From the NCBI GenBank assembly GCA_004009845.1, contig RMBW01000239.1, positions 1 through 23,752 of the forward strand: a stretch of 23,752 nt of DNA. Reading direction: 5' to 3'. The position numbers and the translations under genes were made by a program. The stretch comes from Davidsoniella eucalypti. Lineage: Eukaryota; Ascomycota; Sordariomycetes; Microascales; Ceratocystidaceae. How positions within the stretch are numbered: position 1 is the first letter of the stretch; every line of letters begins with the position of its first letter. Below are positions 7,825 through 14,719 of the stretch, piece after piece. The notes under the pieces were generated by a model, which saw only the letters and a program-made list of their open reading frames with translations, did not search any database and was not told the DNA's origin.

Positions 7825-10278
7825 TCAACAACACCACGAATCATCACGAAGTGCGACTAGTTCACCCTCACCGGCAACACCATCGTTGGTCACTTCCTCC
7901 ACTCTTCCCCAGTTTCTTCCCCCTATTCCTGTTTTTTTCAGAAATACTAGCAATGCTTGCTGATGCTTCGCCTTACTGAATAGATCTTCCATCTTTATCT
8001 CACCATCGCAGACGTCTTTCAACTCTTGTCTTTGCTCAAGCCACATATCACAGTCCAACACCAAGTGCTGAATAGTTTCAATGTCCAGCTGACAATGACG
8101 ACACATGCTACTCGATACCTTGCCTATGGTCTTTAGGTACGGCAGGTAAGCGCCCTTCCCCGTTAGAAGTTGATAGTAGGCTGTTGTCAGCCTCTTCTCA
8201 CCCTCAATCGGTTTCAGATCACTCACTCCTGTCTTACCAAGAGACCGATAGTGATTCCCAAGTTTGTCGATATCACGGTTGATTAGTGCGTCCCAGAGGT
8301 TGAAGATGTTCTCTTTAATCTTTTTCTTGATATACCCAGTGGTTGCGATAGAGGTGCATACTCTTTTTTCAAGAGCCTCCTTTGCAAGCTTATCCACTAT
8401 CTCATTTCCTTCTATTCCTACATGTCCAGGGCACCAGTGTATTTCTATACTGGTGTCGAGGTCCTGAAGGTTTAGCTTCTCTATGAGGTTCGTGAATATA
8501 CCAGGCTTCCGTACTCTTTGGATGGCAGCTTGGCTATCGACAAAGATCAGGACTCGTTTCCGTAGTGGCAGTTTTCGAACGTAGCAAAGGGCTCTGTAGA
8601 TCGCATAGCTTTCGCAGTCTGCAACCTCAGTGTAAGGCCCCAAGGCATTTGCCTCTTGAAACCGCACCGTTTTATTGTCCATATCGACAAAGGCATAGGA
8701 GGATTTGTCACCCTCCATAGACCCGTCAGTGTACAAACAATAGGCTTCGCCCAACCATAGGGTTGCTAGGGTTGTCAGGTGGATTTCTTTTGCTTCTTCC
8801 TTTTTGACTTTAGGGATATGTGTAGTGATTGGGGTACGCTTGGCCCATGGTGCCTCCCATACAATTTTAGCTCGCTGCAGTGCCTTGAAAGGTATCAGGT
8901 ACTTGATGTCCACGGCAATTGCTTGCACTTGTGACTCTCGCTTCAATTTGTAGGGACCCAAGATACCAAGAGACTCAAAGTCAGACTCCGAGTTCAGATG
9001 GTCCTTGGTGGGTTGGGCGCAATGACGTATGGGGTGGTGTTTAGGGAATTGTAGAAGTCTTGTTCCGTACTTGAGGTTATTCCATTCCAAGTTGATCTCA
9101 ACTGGTTTAATGCCAGCCTCTATTTCACAAGCCCTTTTCGGAGCCTGCTTGTAGGTGCCAAGCATCATGGAAATCGCCAAACTTTGTACTTTTTCAAGGT
9201 GTTTCTTGAGGGAAATGGGCTTCATTTTGGTCCACCAGAGGATCGAACCATATTCCATGATAGGACGAATCACAGCTTGGTACAGCTGTCTAGTTGCTTT
9301 CGCACTTAGACCGCTATACTTCCGCGAAATCCGTTGAATTCCCATTAGGGTTCTGGTTGCTTTAAGGGTTCTGTCTTGGACATGCTCGCTGAAATTCAGC
9401 TGACAGTCTAGCCATATTCCTAGCCACTTGATCTTCTCTGACGGTTGTATTGTCGTCCCTAGGACGTCTATGTGTTCATTGCTTACTGCTTTACTCCTTG
9501 TTAAATGCAGAAGCTCAGTCTTGGAACTCTCAAACTCGACGGAACTATCGTCGGCTTGCCTGGTGAGATCTTCGACGATAGCCTCTAGAGCTCTGCAATT
9601 TCTTGCAAAGCTTTTGGAAGCTACCGTAATCAGAATATCATCAATGTATGAGAGCTGAATGCCATGAACTTGGATGGATTGGGGGATGTTGATGTGTATA
9701 AGTCTCGAGTAAATCAAGAACAGAATGGGGGAGATTGGGCTGCCTTGCGGTATGCCTTGGTCAATAGTATAGAAGTTTGTTCGTTTGCCATCAAAACATA
9801 TCTGGACCTTCCTCTTTTGAAGAAAGGCTGCGATCCATTGGGTGCAGTTATTCGGAAGACCTAGATCTCTGCAGTGCCATAGTAGGGTATCCCTATTAAC
9901 ATGGTCGAAAGCGCCTTTGATATCAAGTAGTGCAATACTCGATTTCAGGCCCTGTTCTTTCCATGACTTGACTTGGTCCATGAGAACCATTGCTGCATCG
10001 ATCGTCGATCGTTGTTTCCGTCCGCCAAACTGCGTTGGGTGAAGCAGGTCGTCCTTTGTTGCAGCCAAGAAACCAAGTCTCTGTGCAAAAATTCGTTCCA
10101 ATACTTTACCTAAGCAGTTCAGCAGCGTGATAATCCGATATGCCTTGATACGGGAATAGTCTGGCTTGTTGGGTTTTTTCAATATCACTCCAATGCCCTG
10201 GCGCCACACTGTAGGACACTGTCCTTTAGTGAATAGCTCCGTGTAGACATAGTGGAAGACCTCGGGGATAGCCCTATA
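7825..10278 (-). CDS. LINE-B ORF2 C-terminal part: RT catalytic core, RNase H, CCHC (5'-truncated)
   Basis: The frame is open for about 817 codons, equal to residues 465-1280 of the complete ORF2. In order it contains the RT blocks (QFGGRKQRST, LLDIKGAFDH, GIPQGSPISP, LSYIDDILIT), the RNase H domain with DGS, CESY, VDSQ and the final Asp of EIVDKLA, and the CRHC-x8-H-x4-C motif near the end. The nominal ATG upstream of RAIPEV comes from LTR sequence and is not a native start. The endonuclease and ORF1 are missing, because an LTR retrotransposon sits at the 5' side. The product in a full element is the enzyme for target-primed reverse transcription in the nucleus. The frame is intact but the gene is not expressible as a complete enzyme. 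Confidence 0.88.
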   Translation of the reverse strand, partial: YRAIPEVFHYVYTELFTKGQCPTVWRQGIGVILKKPNKPDYSRIKAYRIITLLNCLGKVLERIFAQRLGFLAATKDDLLHPTQFGGRKQRSTIDAAMVLMDQVKSWKEQGLKSSIALLDIKGAFDHVNRDTLLWHCRDLGLPNNCTQWIAAFLQKRKVQICFDGKRTNFYTIDQGIPQGSPISPILFLIYSRLIHINIPQSIQVHGIQLSYIDDILITVASKSFARNCRALEAIVEDLTRQADDSSVEFESSKTELLHLTRSKAVSNEHIDVLGTTIQPSEKIKWLGIWLDCQLNFSEHVQDRTLKATRTLMGIQRISRKYSGLSAKATRQLYQAVIRPIMEYGSILWWTKMKPISLKKHLEKVQSLAISMMLGTYKQAPKRACEIEAGIKPVEINLEWNNLKYGTRLLQFPKHHPIRHCAQPTKDHLNSESDFESLGILGPYKLKRESQVQAIAVDIKYLIPFKALQRAKIVWEAPWAKRTPITTHIPKVKKEEAKEIHLTTLATLWLGEAYCLYTDGSMEGDKSSYAFVDMDNKTVRFQEANALGPYTEVADCESYAIYRALCYVRKLPLRKRVLIFVDSQAAIQRVRKPGIFTNLIEKLNLQDLDTSIEIHWCPGHVGIEGNEIVDKLAKEALEKRVCTSIATTGYIKKKIKENIFNLWDALINRDIDKLGNHYRSLGKTGVSDLKPIEGEKRLTTAYYQLLTGKGAYLPYLKTIGKVSSSMCRHCQLDIETIQHLVLDCDMWLEQRQELKDVCDGEIKMEDLFSKAKHQQALLVFLKKTGIGGRNWGRVEEVTNDGVAGEGELVALRDDSWCC
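10274..10278 (-). repeat. 5-bp target-site duplication (TATAG) of gypsy A, 3' side
   Basis: CTATA on the plus strand (TATAG on the minus strand) directly flanks the LTR at 10279. The same TATAG (13772-13776) flanks the other LTR, and both are the same position of the LINE ORF2 sequence. Five bases is the usual duplication size for Ty3/gypsy integrases. Confidence 0.8.
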
Positions 10279-10457
10279 TGACACGAACTAGGAAGAGGCA
10301 ATGGCAAGCAATCTAGAGTAAAGACTTCGATTGATACCGATGAAGGAGAAAGACTAATATCTGTTGGAATACGGCGGGAATAGGTCCCTATTTATAACCG
10401 TTTATCTGGCTAAGTATCTTACTTAGCCAAATACCAACTGGGCCTTAGCCCCTGACA
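10279..10457 (-). repeat. Gypsy A long terminal repeat (3' LTR), 179 bp
   Basis: On the minus strand it runs TGTCAGGGGC ... TTCGTGTCA and appears identical, over all 179 bp, to the LTR at 13777-13955. It starts with TG and ends with CA. It is preceded on the minus strand by a G-rich polypurine tract and the end of a chromodomain pol gene, so it is the 3' LTR. It contains a TATAAATA box and a perfect 9-bp-arm inverted repeat. Matching LTRs imply recent insertion. Confidence 0.9.
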
Positions 10458-10461
10458 TTAG

Positions 10462-10475
10462 CCCCCCCCCCTCTC
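10462..10475 (-). promoter_or_regulatory. Polypurine tract of gypsy A
   Basis: On the minus strand GAGA is followed by ten G, then CTAA, then the LTR start TGTCA. A purine run immediately 5' of the 3' LTR is the expected primer site for plus-strand DNA synthesis. Confidence 0.8.
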
Positions 10476-10503
10476 GGATGCTAACTATAATCTAAAACTA
10501 ATA

Positions 10504-10928
10504 CTAAAATACATTCTGCGCTAATAATGGGGATGGTGGGTGGGTAAAAAATGAGGCCCCCCCTGTAGGGGTGCATGAAACGGGCCCCCCTGTCTTGGGT
10601 AGGAAGTCCGCTGATGCTGCTCCAATTAGCGCGCGGTCTAAGAATATGCGCCATGCGAGGGTGTCTTCGATATGTTTTACTGGTTCCCAAGTAGGGTCTT
10701 GGTAGCCGGACCACTTAACCAGTGCTTGTTCATGCCCACGGTATTTCCGTTGGCGGACAATTTCTTCCACGCGGAATTCTCCTTCGGCTATAGCGTCGTC
10801 TCCGTATGCTTCTTCTCTTGAGACAGCCTCAGGTTCGTCGTCTTGGATAACCTGTGAGGGTAAGGGGTTAGTCCCCGCGTGTCGTACCTTGCTGATGTGG
10901 AAGACTGGGTGGACTAGGCCTGGAATGT
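10504..10928 (-). pseudogene. Gypsy A pol C-terminus with chromodomain (5'-truncated)
   Basis: Read on the minus strand, NIPGLVHPVFHISKVR is the end of the integrase C-terminal region. It is followed by a chromodomain (about EGEFRVEEIV ... HEQALVKWSGYQDPTWEP) and a short tail with the stop at 10504. Chromodomains on Ty3/gypsy integrases bind modified histones and steer integration into heterochromatin. The frame runs on to an ATG at 10953, but the codons from about 10929 upward are reverse-complement LINE-C 5' UTR, so the true gene is cut at about 10928. The PPT and 3' LTR follow in the expected order. Protease, RT, RNase H and the integrase core are missing on this side. Confidence 0.85.
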
Positions 10929-11037
10929 TACACACTTTTCGACGAAGTGGCACCTTTCAACCATTTTTGCTCGAATTCATCTCAAAACACTTTTAAAATA
11001 CTCACCTCATCTCGACGAATCCATCAATACCATTTGC

Positions 11038-12390
11038 ATGATGGCGCAAGCCATGCGCGATGCGTTAAGGGCGATTGAAGCATCGCAAGACTGCGATAGC
11101 CCCCCTGTCACCCCCAACTTCTCAACTGACTCGATCAGCCTCGTGCCAACACACATGTACGATAGCGAAATGACCGACGAAAACAACAACACCATCACGA
11201 AAAACAACAAAAATAAGCGCCGCATCGAAGAGATCGAGCTCCCAAGCTCTCCTCCGGTTGCTGCGAAAAAGCTGCACGAGGCGAAAGGCCTCGAACTGTC
11301 GCGTTGGGTCGGCCCTGATCCAAAACAATCCAAGATCGCTGCAAGTATCGCGATCGTCAAGCGTGAGATGGCATCATTAGTAACGCAAGACAGGATGTTT
11401 GAGTCGCTGCAGATTCTGATTGCAGAAGGTTTTGGGGAACTTGACTTACCAGACACTCCATCACCGCCTCCAAAAGTCATCATCGCAGATGCATCAAAGG
11501 CCACGGTGGCCTCAGCAAAGGCATTGTACTCTGCCATAACGAAAACGCCAGTCACACCGCCACTCCAACCAGCGGTGCCAAAGAAATGTGACATTATTAA
11601 CAACAACAACAAGAAGAAGAAGGCGGCGAAGAAGGCTACTTTATCTGCGCCTCCCAAGACGGCTTCAACACCGATCACCAACACTACTGACGCGCCTCGC
11701 GACGCGTCACTCGACAAAACAACACCAACAAACAAAGACGCGACAAACAAAGACGCGACAAACAAAGACGCGACAAAATCAAATCAGCCATCCACACCTG
11801 GCGAACATAAAAACACGACCAATGCCCCAACCTCAGTCGACTCTGATAAAGGTTGGCAACAAGTTAAACCGCGCAAACCAGCCCGCCCCTCTGTTCAGTC
11901 TACACAGAGCACCAACAAGCTTCTGCTTATCGGTGGTGGCAAGATTCCCTCTCCCAAGCACATCCGTGACTTGGTTAACTGTGATGGAGCGATGAAGGCC
12001 ATTGAGGTGAGGTTGACCTCGAAAAATAACATTAGCATCACATGCAGCAGCGCCTCCGCGAAGGCCAGCCTCCTCAAGACGAAGGACAGCTGGCTGGCAC
12101 GCCTCCGGCCTATGGGCTGGAAGGACTGCATCGAGCCTGAGAACTGGCAACGTCTCGTGATGCACGGTATGCGTCTTGACGAGATCGACAACTTTGCTGA
12201 AGAGTTTTACGATAGCAATGGCATTGAGGCCCTCCCGAGAGTGCGCCTCCTACGCAAGCCTCGCCCAGGACAGACGGTGGGATCCGTCGTGTTTACTGTC
12301 CTAAACCAGGCAAGTGCGTCTGCTTGTCTCAACAAGCAGATGTTCTTTGCCGCGCAAAAAGTCAAGATTGTTAAGTATTTTTATGATTAG
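11038..12390 (+). CDS. LINE-C ORF1: divergent RRM-like nucleic-acid-binding protein, intact
   Basis: 450 codons, opening ATGATG; the second ATG (11041, ATGGCGC) aligns with the ORF1 start of LINE-4. Blocks shared with LINE-4 ORF1 are SSPPV.KK, AKGLELSRWVGPD, an Asn/Lys run (INNNNKKKK, about residues 182-192), GWQQV, IGGGKIPSPKHIRDLVN (about residues 300-317), an RRM-like segment and W+DC.EPE.WQRLVMHG. Most other positions differ. Three tandem NKDAT units (15 bp each, 11731-11775) are unique to this copy. No CCHC zinc knuckle is visible, although many Tad/I-type ORF1 proteins have one. The basic run could act in RNA binding or nuclear import. The role (LINE RNP protein) is inferred from position and conserved blocks. 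Confidence 0.85.
   Translation: MMAQAMRDALRAIEASQDCDSPPVTPNFSTDSISLVPTHMYDSEMTDENNNTITKNNKNKRRIEEIELPSSPPVAAKKLHEAKGLELSRWVGPDPKQSKIAASIAIVKREMASLVTQDRMFESLQILIAEGFGELDLPDTPSPPPKVIIADASKATVASAKALYSAITKTPVTPPLQPAVPKKCDIINNNNKKKKAAKKATLSAPPKTASTPITNTTDAPRDASLDKTTPTNKDATNKDATNKDATKSNQPSTPGEHKNTTNAPTSVDSDKGWQQVKPRKPARPSVQSTQSTNKLLLIGGGKIPSPKHIRDLVNCDGAMKAIEVRLTSKNNISITCSSASAKASLLKTKDSWLARLRPMGWKDCIEPENWQRLVMHGMRLDEIDNFAEEFYDSNGIEALPRVRLLRKPRPGQTVGSVVFTVLNQASASACLNKQMFFAAQKVKIVKYFYD
11731..11775 (+). repeat. Three perfect 15-bp tandem repeats inside LINE-C ORF1
   Basis: The unit AACAAAGACGCGACA occurs three times in frame and encodes NKDAT x3 in the low-complexity Thr/Lys/Pro linker. LINE-2 and LINE-4 do not have it. 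Confidence 0.9.
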
Positions 12391-13776
12391 AAAACTCACG
12401 ATCTTTCAGCATAACCAGGGAAAGCGTAAAGGCATTTTGGACCATCTCTTTGAATTAGCGATAAGGCAGAGAGTTGAGATATTGTGCATTCAGGAACCCT
12501 GGGTATGGCAAAAAGAAGGCAAATGGATTTTCCAGGACCACCAAAACTTTCACACCGTCAAACCATCATTATCTTTGCTAACAAGACCAAGAGTCGTGAC
12601 CTATATCCAAAAGGACATTGACTTCACAATAGAAAAGCCTCTCGACATCGCAAGCAGCGACATTCAATGCATAAGACTTCATATCGACGCGCAACCATTA
12701 TTGGTCAACCTCTACAACCATCCGACCCAGCCCCTTTTACCGCACCCGCTTGTCCAGCAATGGCAGGTTGGGAATGGCATCATCGTCGGGGACTTCAACA
12801 CCCATCATCCATGGTGGTCGGTGAACTGTGAGCAATCGCAGCATGCAGATGAAGTCGTTGGTTGGTTGCAGAGGAACAATGCTGACTTGGTAGTGGATCC
12901 CGAGAATGCTCTGGTCAACAGGGGCACTTTCTTCACCACCAGGTCGCAGAAAACATCAATCATCGATCTCGCCTTCCTCACTGGGCAGATGAAGCAAACG
13001 AAAACTAGTTGGACGTGTGAAGGTCTCCATGGTTCGGATCACCAGTGCATTAAATTGCAGTTCCACGACGCCCGAAATAACAAAAAAGAGGAGGAAAAGG
13101 TGGTATACAATTTGAAGAAAACTGACTGGCAACAGTTCAGAGACAGCCTCAAAAAAAAAGAGGCACTAGTGTTAGAAAATCTCAAAAAAAGAGATACTCG
13201 ACCGGATTTGGCGGCCATTCTGACCGCCGCCATCCAGGATACCTGCGCAGAGGTGATGCCGAAGGCTCGCATCTGCCCCCGAAGTAAGCCTTGGTGGAAC
13301 GACGAACTCAAGCTATTGAGGAAGTCGTTTCTCAGAGCCGAACGACAATGGAAGAAGGATAAGATCTGTCCGACGGAGTACAAAGAAAAACGAAACAGGT
13401 ATTTCCATGCCATTATCAAAACCAAAGCTAACTATTTCAATTCTTTCTTAGAACAAGCAACCGGCGACGAAGTCTTCACTGCTATGAGATACACGAAACC
13501 CACAACCGACTCGTATATACAACCACTCGAGGAAAATGGTATCAAGGCTGAGTCTTTCGACGACAAAGCTAAGATGCTACTGAATCTTGTGGGCGGCGAA
13601 AAAGGTGAGTCCCTTGAGGACGAAGACACTCTACCAATCCCACATCACGAGAACTCGAAATGGCCTTGGCCTAACATCTCTACCATTGAGATTGAAAGAG
13701 CTATCATGACCTCAAACCCTAAGAAGTCTGCTGGACCAGATGGGATTAATTTCCAAATGATCCAAAATGCTTATAG
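12383..13776 (+). pseudogene. LINE-C ORF2 N-terminal part: AP-endonuclease and start of RT (3'-truncated)
   Basis: The ATG at 12383 overlaps the ORF1 stop by 8 nt (ATGATTAG). A further in-frame ATG upstream lies inside ORF1 and is less likely. The product starts MIRKLTIFQHNQGK, with QEPWVW, GDFNTHHPWW, IIDLAFLTG and GSDHQ of the endonuclease, and then enters the RT at SAGPDGINFQMIQNAY. The LTR begins after 464 codons plus 2 nt, exactly the distance from the ORF2 ATG to TATAG in LINE-4 (1394 nt in both), and adds a few foreign codons to a stop at 13789. The endonuclease frame is intact. The remaining codons are probably those at 7825-10278 on the other strand. Confidence 0.88.
13772..13776 (+). 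repeat. 5-bp target-site duplication (TATAG) of gypsy A, 5' side
   Basis: TATAG ends the LINE-C sequence and directly precedes the TGTCA LTR start. It pairs with the copy at 10274-10278 on the opposite strand. Confidence 0.8.
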
Positions 13777-13805
13777 TGTCAGGGGCTAAGGCCCAGTTGG
13801 TATTT

Positions 13806-13826
13806 GGCTAAGTAAGATACTTAGCC
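13806..13826 (+). promoter_or_regulatory. Perfect 9-bp inverted repeat in the LTR, upstream of TATA
   Basis: GGCTAAGTA-AGA-TACTTAGCC lies about 12 bp upstream of TATAAATA (13838-13845). It could be a dimeric transcription-factor site in U3; function is inferred from position only. The same sequence is present in the other LTR. Confidence 0.5.
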
Positions 13827-13837
13827 AGATAAACGGT

Positions 13838-13845
13838 TATAAATA
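13838..13845 (+). promoter_or_regulatory. TATA box of the gypsy A LTR
   Basis: TATAAATA in the middle of a TG...CA LTR is the expected RNA polymerase II core promoter. The transcript would start in the following ~30-40 bp. Confidence 0.6.
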
Positions 13846-13973
13846 GGGACCTATTCCCGCCGTATTCCAACAGATATTAGTCTTTCTCCTTCATCGGTAT
13901 CAATCGAAGTCTTTACTCTAGATTGCTTGCCATTGCCTCTTCCTAGTTCGTGTCATTTTGATACCGATCTACC

Positions 13974-14110
13974 ATCGTTCTCGTTCTTCGCACCCTACTG
14001 TGCACCTTGTTCTCTCACGCTATTCGTGACCATCACTCTACTCGCACCCTACTGTGCACTCCATTCTCTCACGCTATTCGTGACCATCGTTCTCGTACTC
14101 TACTGTGCCC
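13974..14110 (+). repeat. Imperfect ~51-54-bp tandem repeat in the gypsy A leader
   Basis: A unit containing CACCCTACTGTGCAC, TTCTCTCACGCTATTCGTGA and CCATC begins at about 13988 and again at 14042 (period 54). A partial third unit lies near 14093, and CCATCGTTCTCG precedes the array. It lies between the 5' LTR and the first ORF, in the region where packaging or dimerisation signals are usual. Confidence 0.7.
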
Positions 14111-14155
14111 TCACTTCGCTATCTCACTGACTAACGCGTCCACCTTACTTGCACC

Positions 14156-14719
14156 ATGTTGCAACTTTTCCTCCTTCACCTCTGGGCTGCCATCCTTGGA
14201 GCCCATCACGGCACCGCCGAAGGTCTCGCCCTCGCATTCCTCGCAATTGCCTTCACCCACTTCATGCTAGACATCACGCGCCGCTTCTTGCTGGCCTTCA
14301 AGCCGCGCCATGTCGTCACCCCCTTTCTCCACCAGAGACGCCTCTGGAAACACCAGGGCTGGTGCTATTTAGCCCTGTTCAAACGCTCTGAGCGACCCCG
14401 TCTGGCCAAACTACTTGGCCCCTTTCCCGCAGGCCCTGCCATCCTCGCACACGCTGCCCACTTTCATGACCACCTGCACTGTTTGTCCATCTCCACGGAT
14501 ATAATCGGCCACATTGTGCCCGGTCAAAGCAGCCTCAGGTCCCCGCGCAGCGCCCAGATTCTTCTGTCACGATTTCTTAGCAACCCTCACATCCTCGGCT
14601 TCGGCGCGTCCTCCAGCAAAGACATCCCCATACGCACCAAGGAGAACGCCCCCAAAGTCAAAATCGAGGCCCCTCGTCGCTCCTTAAGTGGCCACCCCCC
14701 TGCCAGGAGCTTACTCTGA
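14156..14719 (+). CDS. Unrecognised 187-aa ORF between the gypsy A LTR and gag, hydrophobic N-terminus
   Basis: I do not recognise this product. The ATG at 14156 follows GCACC. The first ~45 residues are hydrophobic (MLQLFLLHLWAAILGAHH, then AEGLALAFLAIAFTHFMLDI) and look like a signal or one to two membrane segments. The rest is basic, with His-rich stretches (HAAHFHDHLHC), and no known domain is apparent to me. It overlaps the next ORF (ATG 14688) by 32 nt in the +1 frame. It may be an accessory leader protein, the N-terminal part of gag separated by a programmed or mutational frameshift, or a captured sequence. That it is a real coding region is likely from its length and position but not proven. 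Confidence 0.5.
   Translation: MLQLFLLHLWAAILGAHHGTAEGLALAFLAIAFTHFMLDITRRFLLAFKPRHVVTPFLHQRRLWKHQGWCYLALFKRSERPRLAKLLGPFPAGPAILAHAAHFHDHLHCLSISTDIIGHIVPGQSSLRSPRSAQILLSRFLSNPHILGFGASSSKDIPIRTKENAPKVKIEAPRRSLSGHPPARSLL

Larger units (their letters stand above)
7663..10278 (-). mobile_element. LINE-B: 3' half of a non-LTR retrotransposon, minus strand
   Basis: On the plus strand it begins with 22 T (7663-7684, the poly(A) tail), then the 3' UTR (7685-7824) and the ORF2 C-terminal half, ending at 10278. There it meets the TGACA edge of an LTR. Its first bases in LINE orientation, TATAGGGCTATCC, continue exactly from the last bases of LINE-C (TTATAG at 13771-13776), with TATAG present on both. 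The poly(T) interrupts LINE-2 at 7662. It is nearly identical to LINE-4 and free of frameshifts. Confidence 0.9.
10929..13776 (+). mobile_element. LINE-C: 5' half of a non-LTR retrotransposon with a divergent ORF1
   Basis: It starts near ACACACTTTTCGACGAAGTGG, homologous to the 5' end of LINE-2 and LINE-4 but lacking their first few bases and clearly divergent. It has a 5' UTR of about 109 bp, an intact ORF1 and an ORF2 that is open to 13776. There a TGTCA LTR begins after TTATAG. ORF2 is near-identical to the other copies, whereas ORF1 is not, so the element is a mosaic. It is best read as the missing 5' half of LINE-B. Confidence 0.88.
13777..13955 (+). repeat. Gypsy A long terminal repeat (5' LTR), 179 bp
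   Basis: It starts TGTCAGGGGC, ends TTCGTGTCA, and appears identical to the minus-strand LTR at 10279-10457. A leader and gag follow it, so it is the 5' LTR. A TATAAATA box lies at 13838-13845, and a perfect inverted repeat (GGCTAAGTA, loop AGA, TACTTAGCC) at 13806-13826. The base after the LTR opens TTTTGATACCGATC. I do not see a canonical TGG-type tRNA primer site there. Confidence 0.9.

Noticed and set aside
8264..10042. Plus-strand open frames of 60-76 codons across LINE-B
   Set aside because: They lie antisense to the long, clean ORF2 frame with RT and RNase H motifs, and recur antisense to every other LINE copy. They are shadows.
13956..13975. tRNA primer-binding site after the 5' LTR
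   Set aside because: TTTTGATACCGATC follows the LTR but does not begin with the usual TGG, and I could not match it to a specific tRNA with confidence.
14149..14391. Alternative ORF overlapping the leader ORF (frame starting at 14149)
   Set aside because: Shorter, Pro/His/Arg-rich in the manner of an off-frame reading of GC-rich DNA. The 14156 frame is longer and has a structured hydrophobic start.
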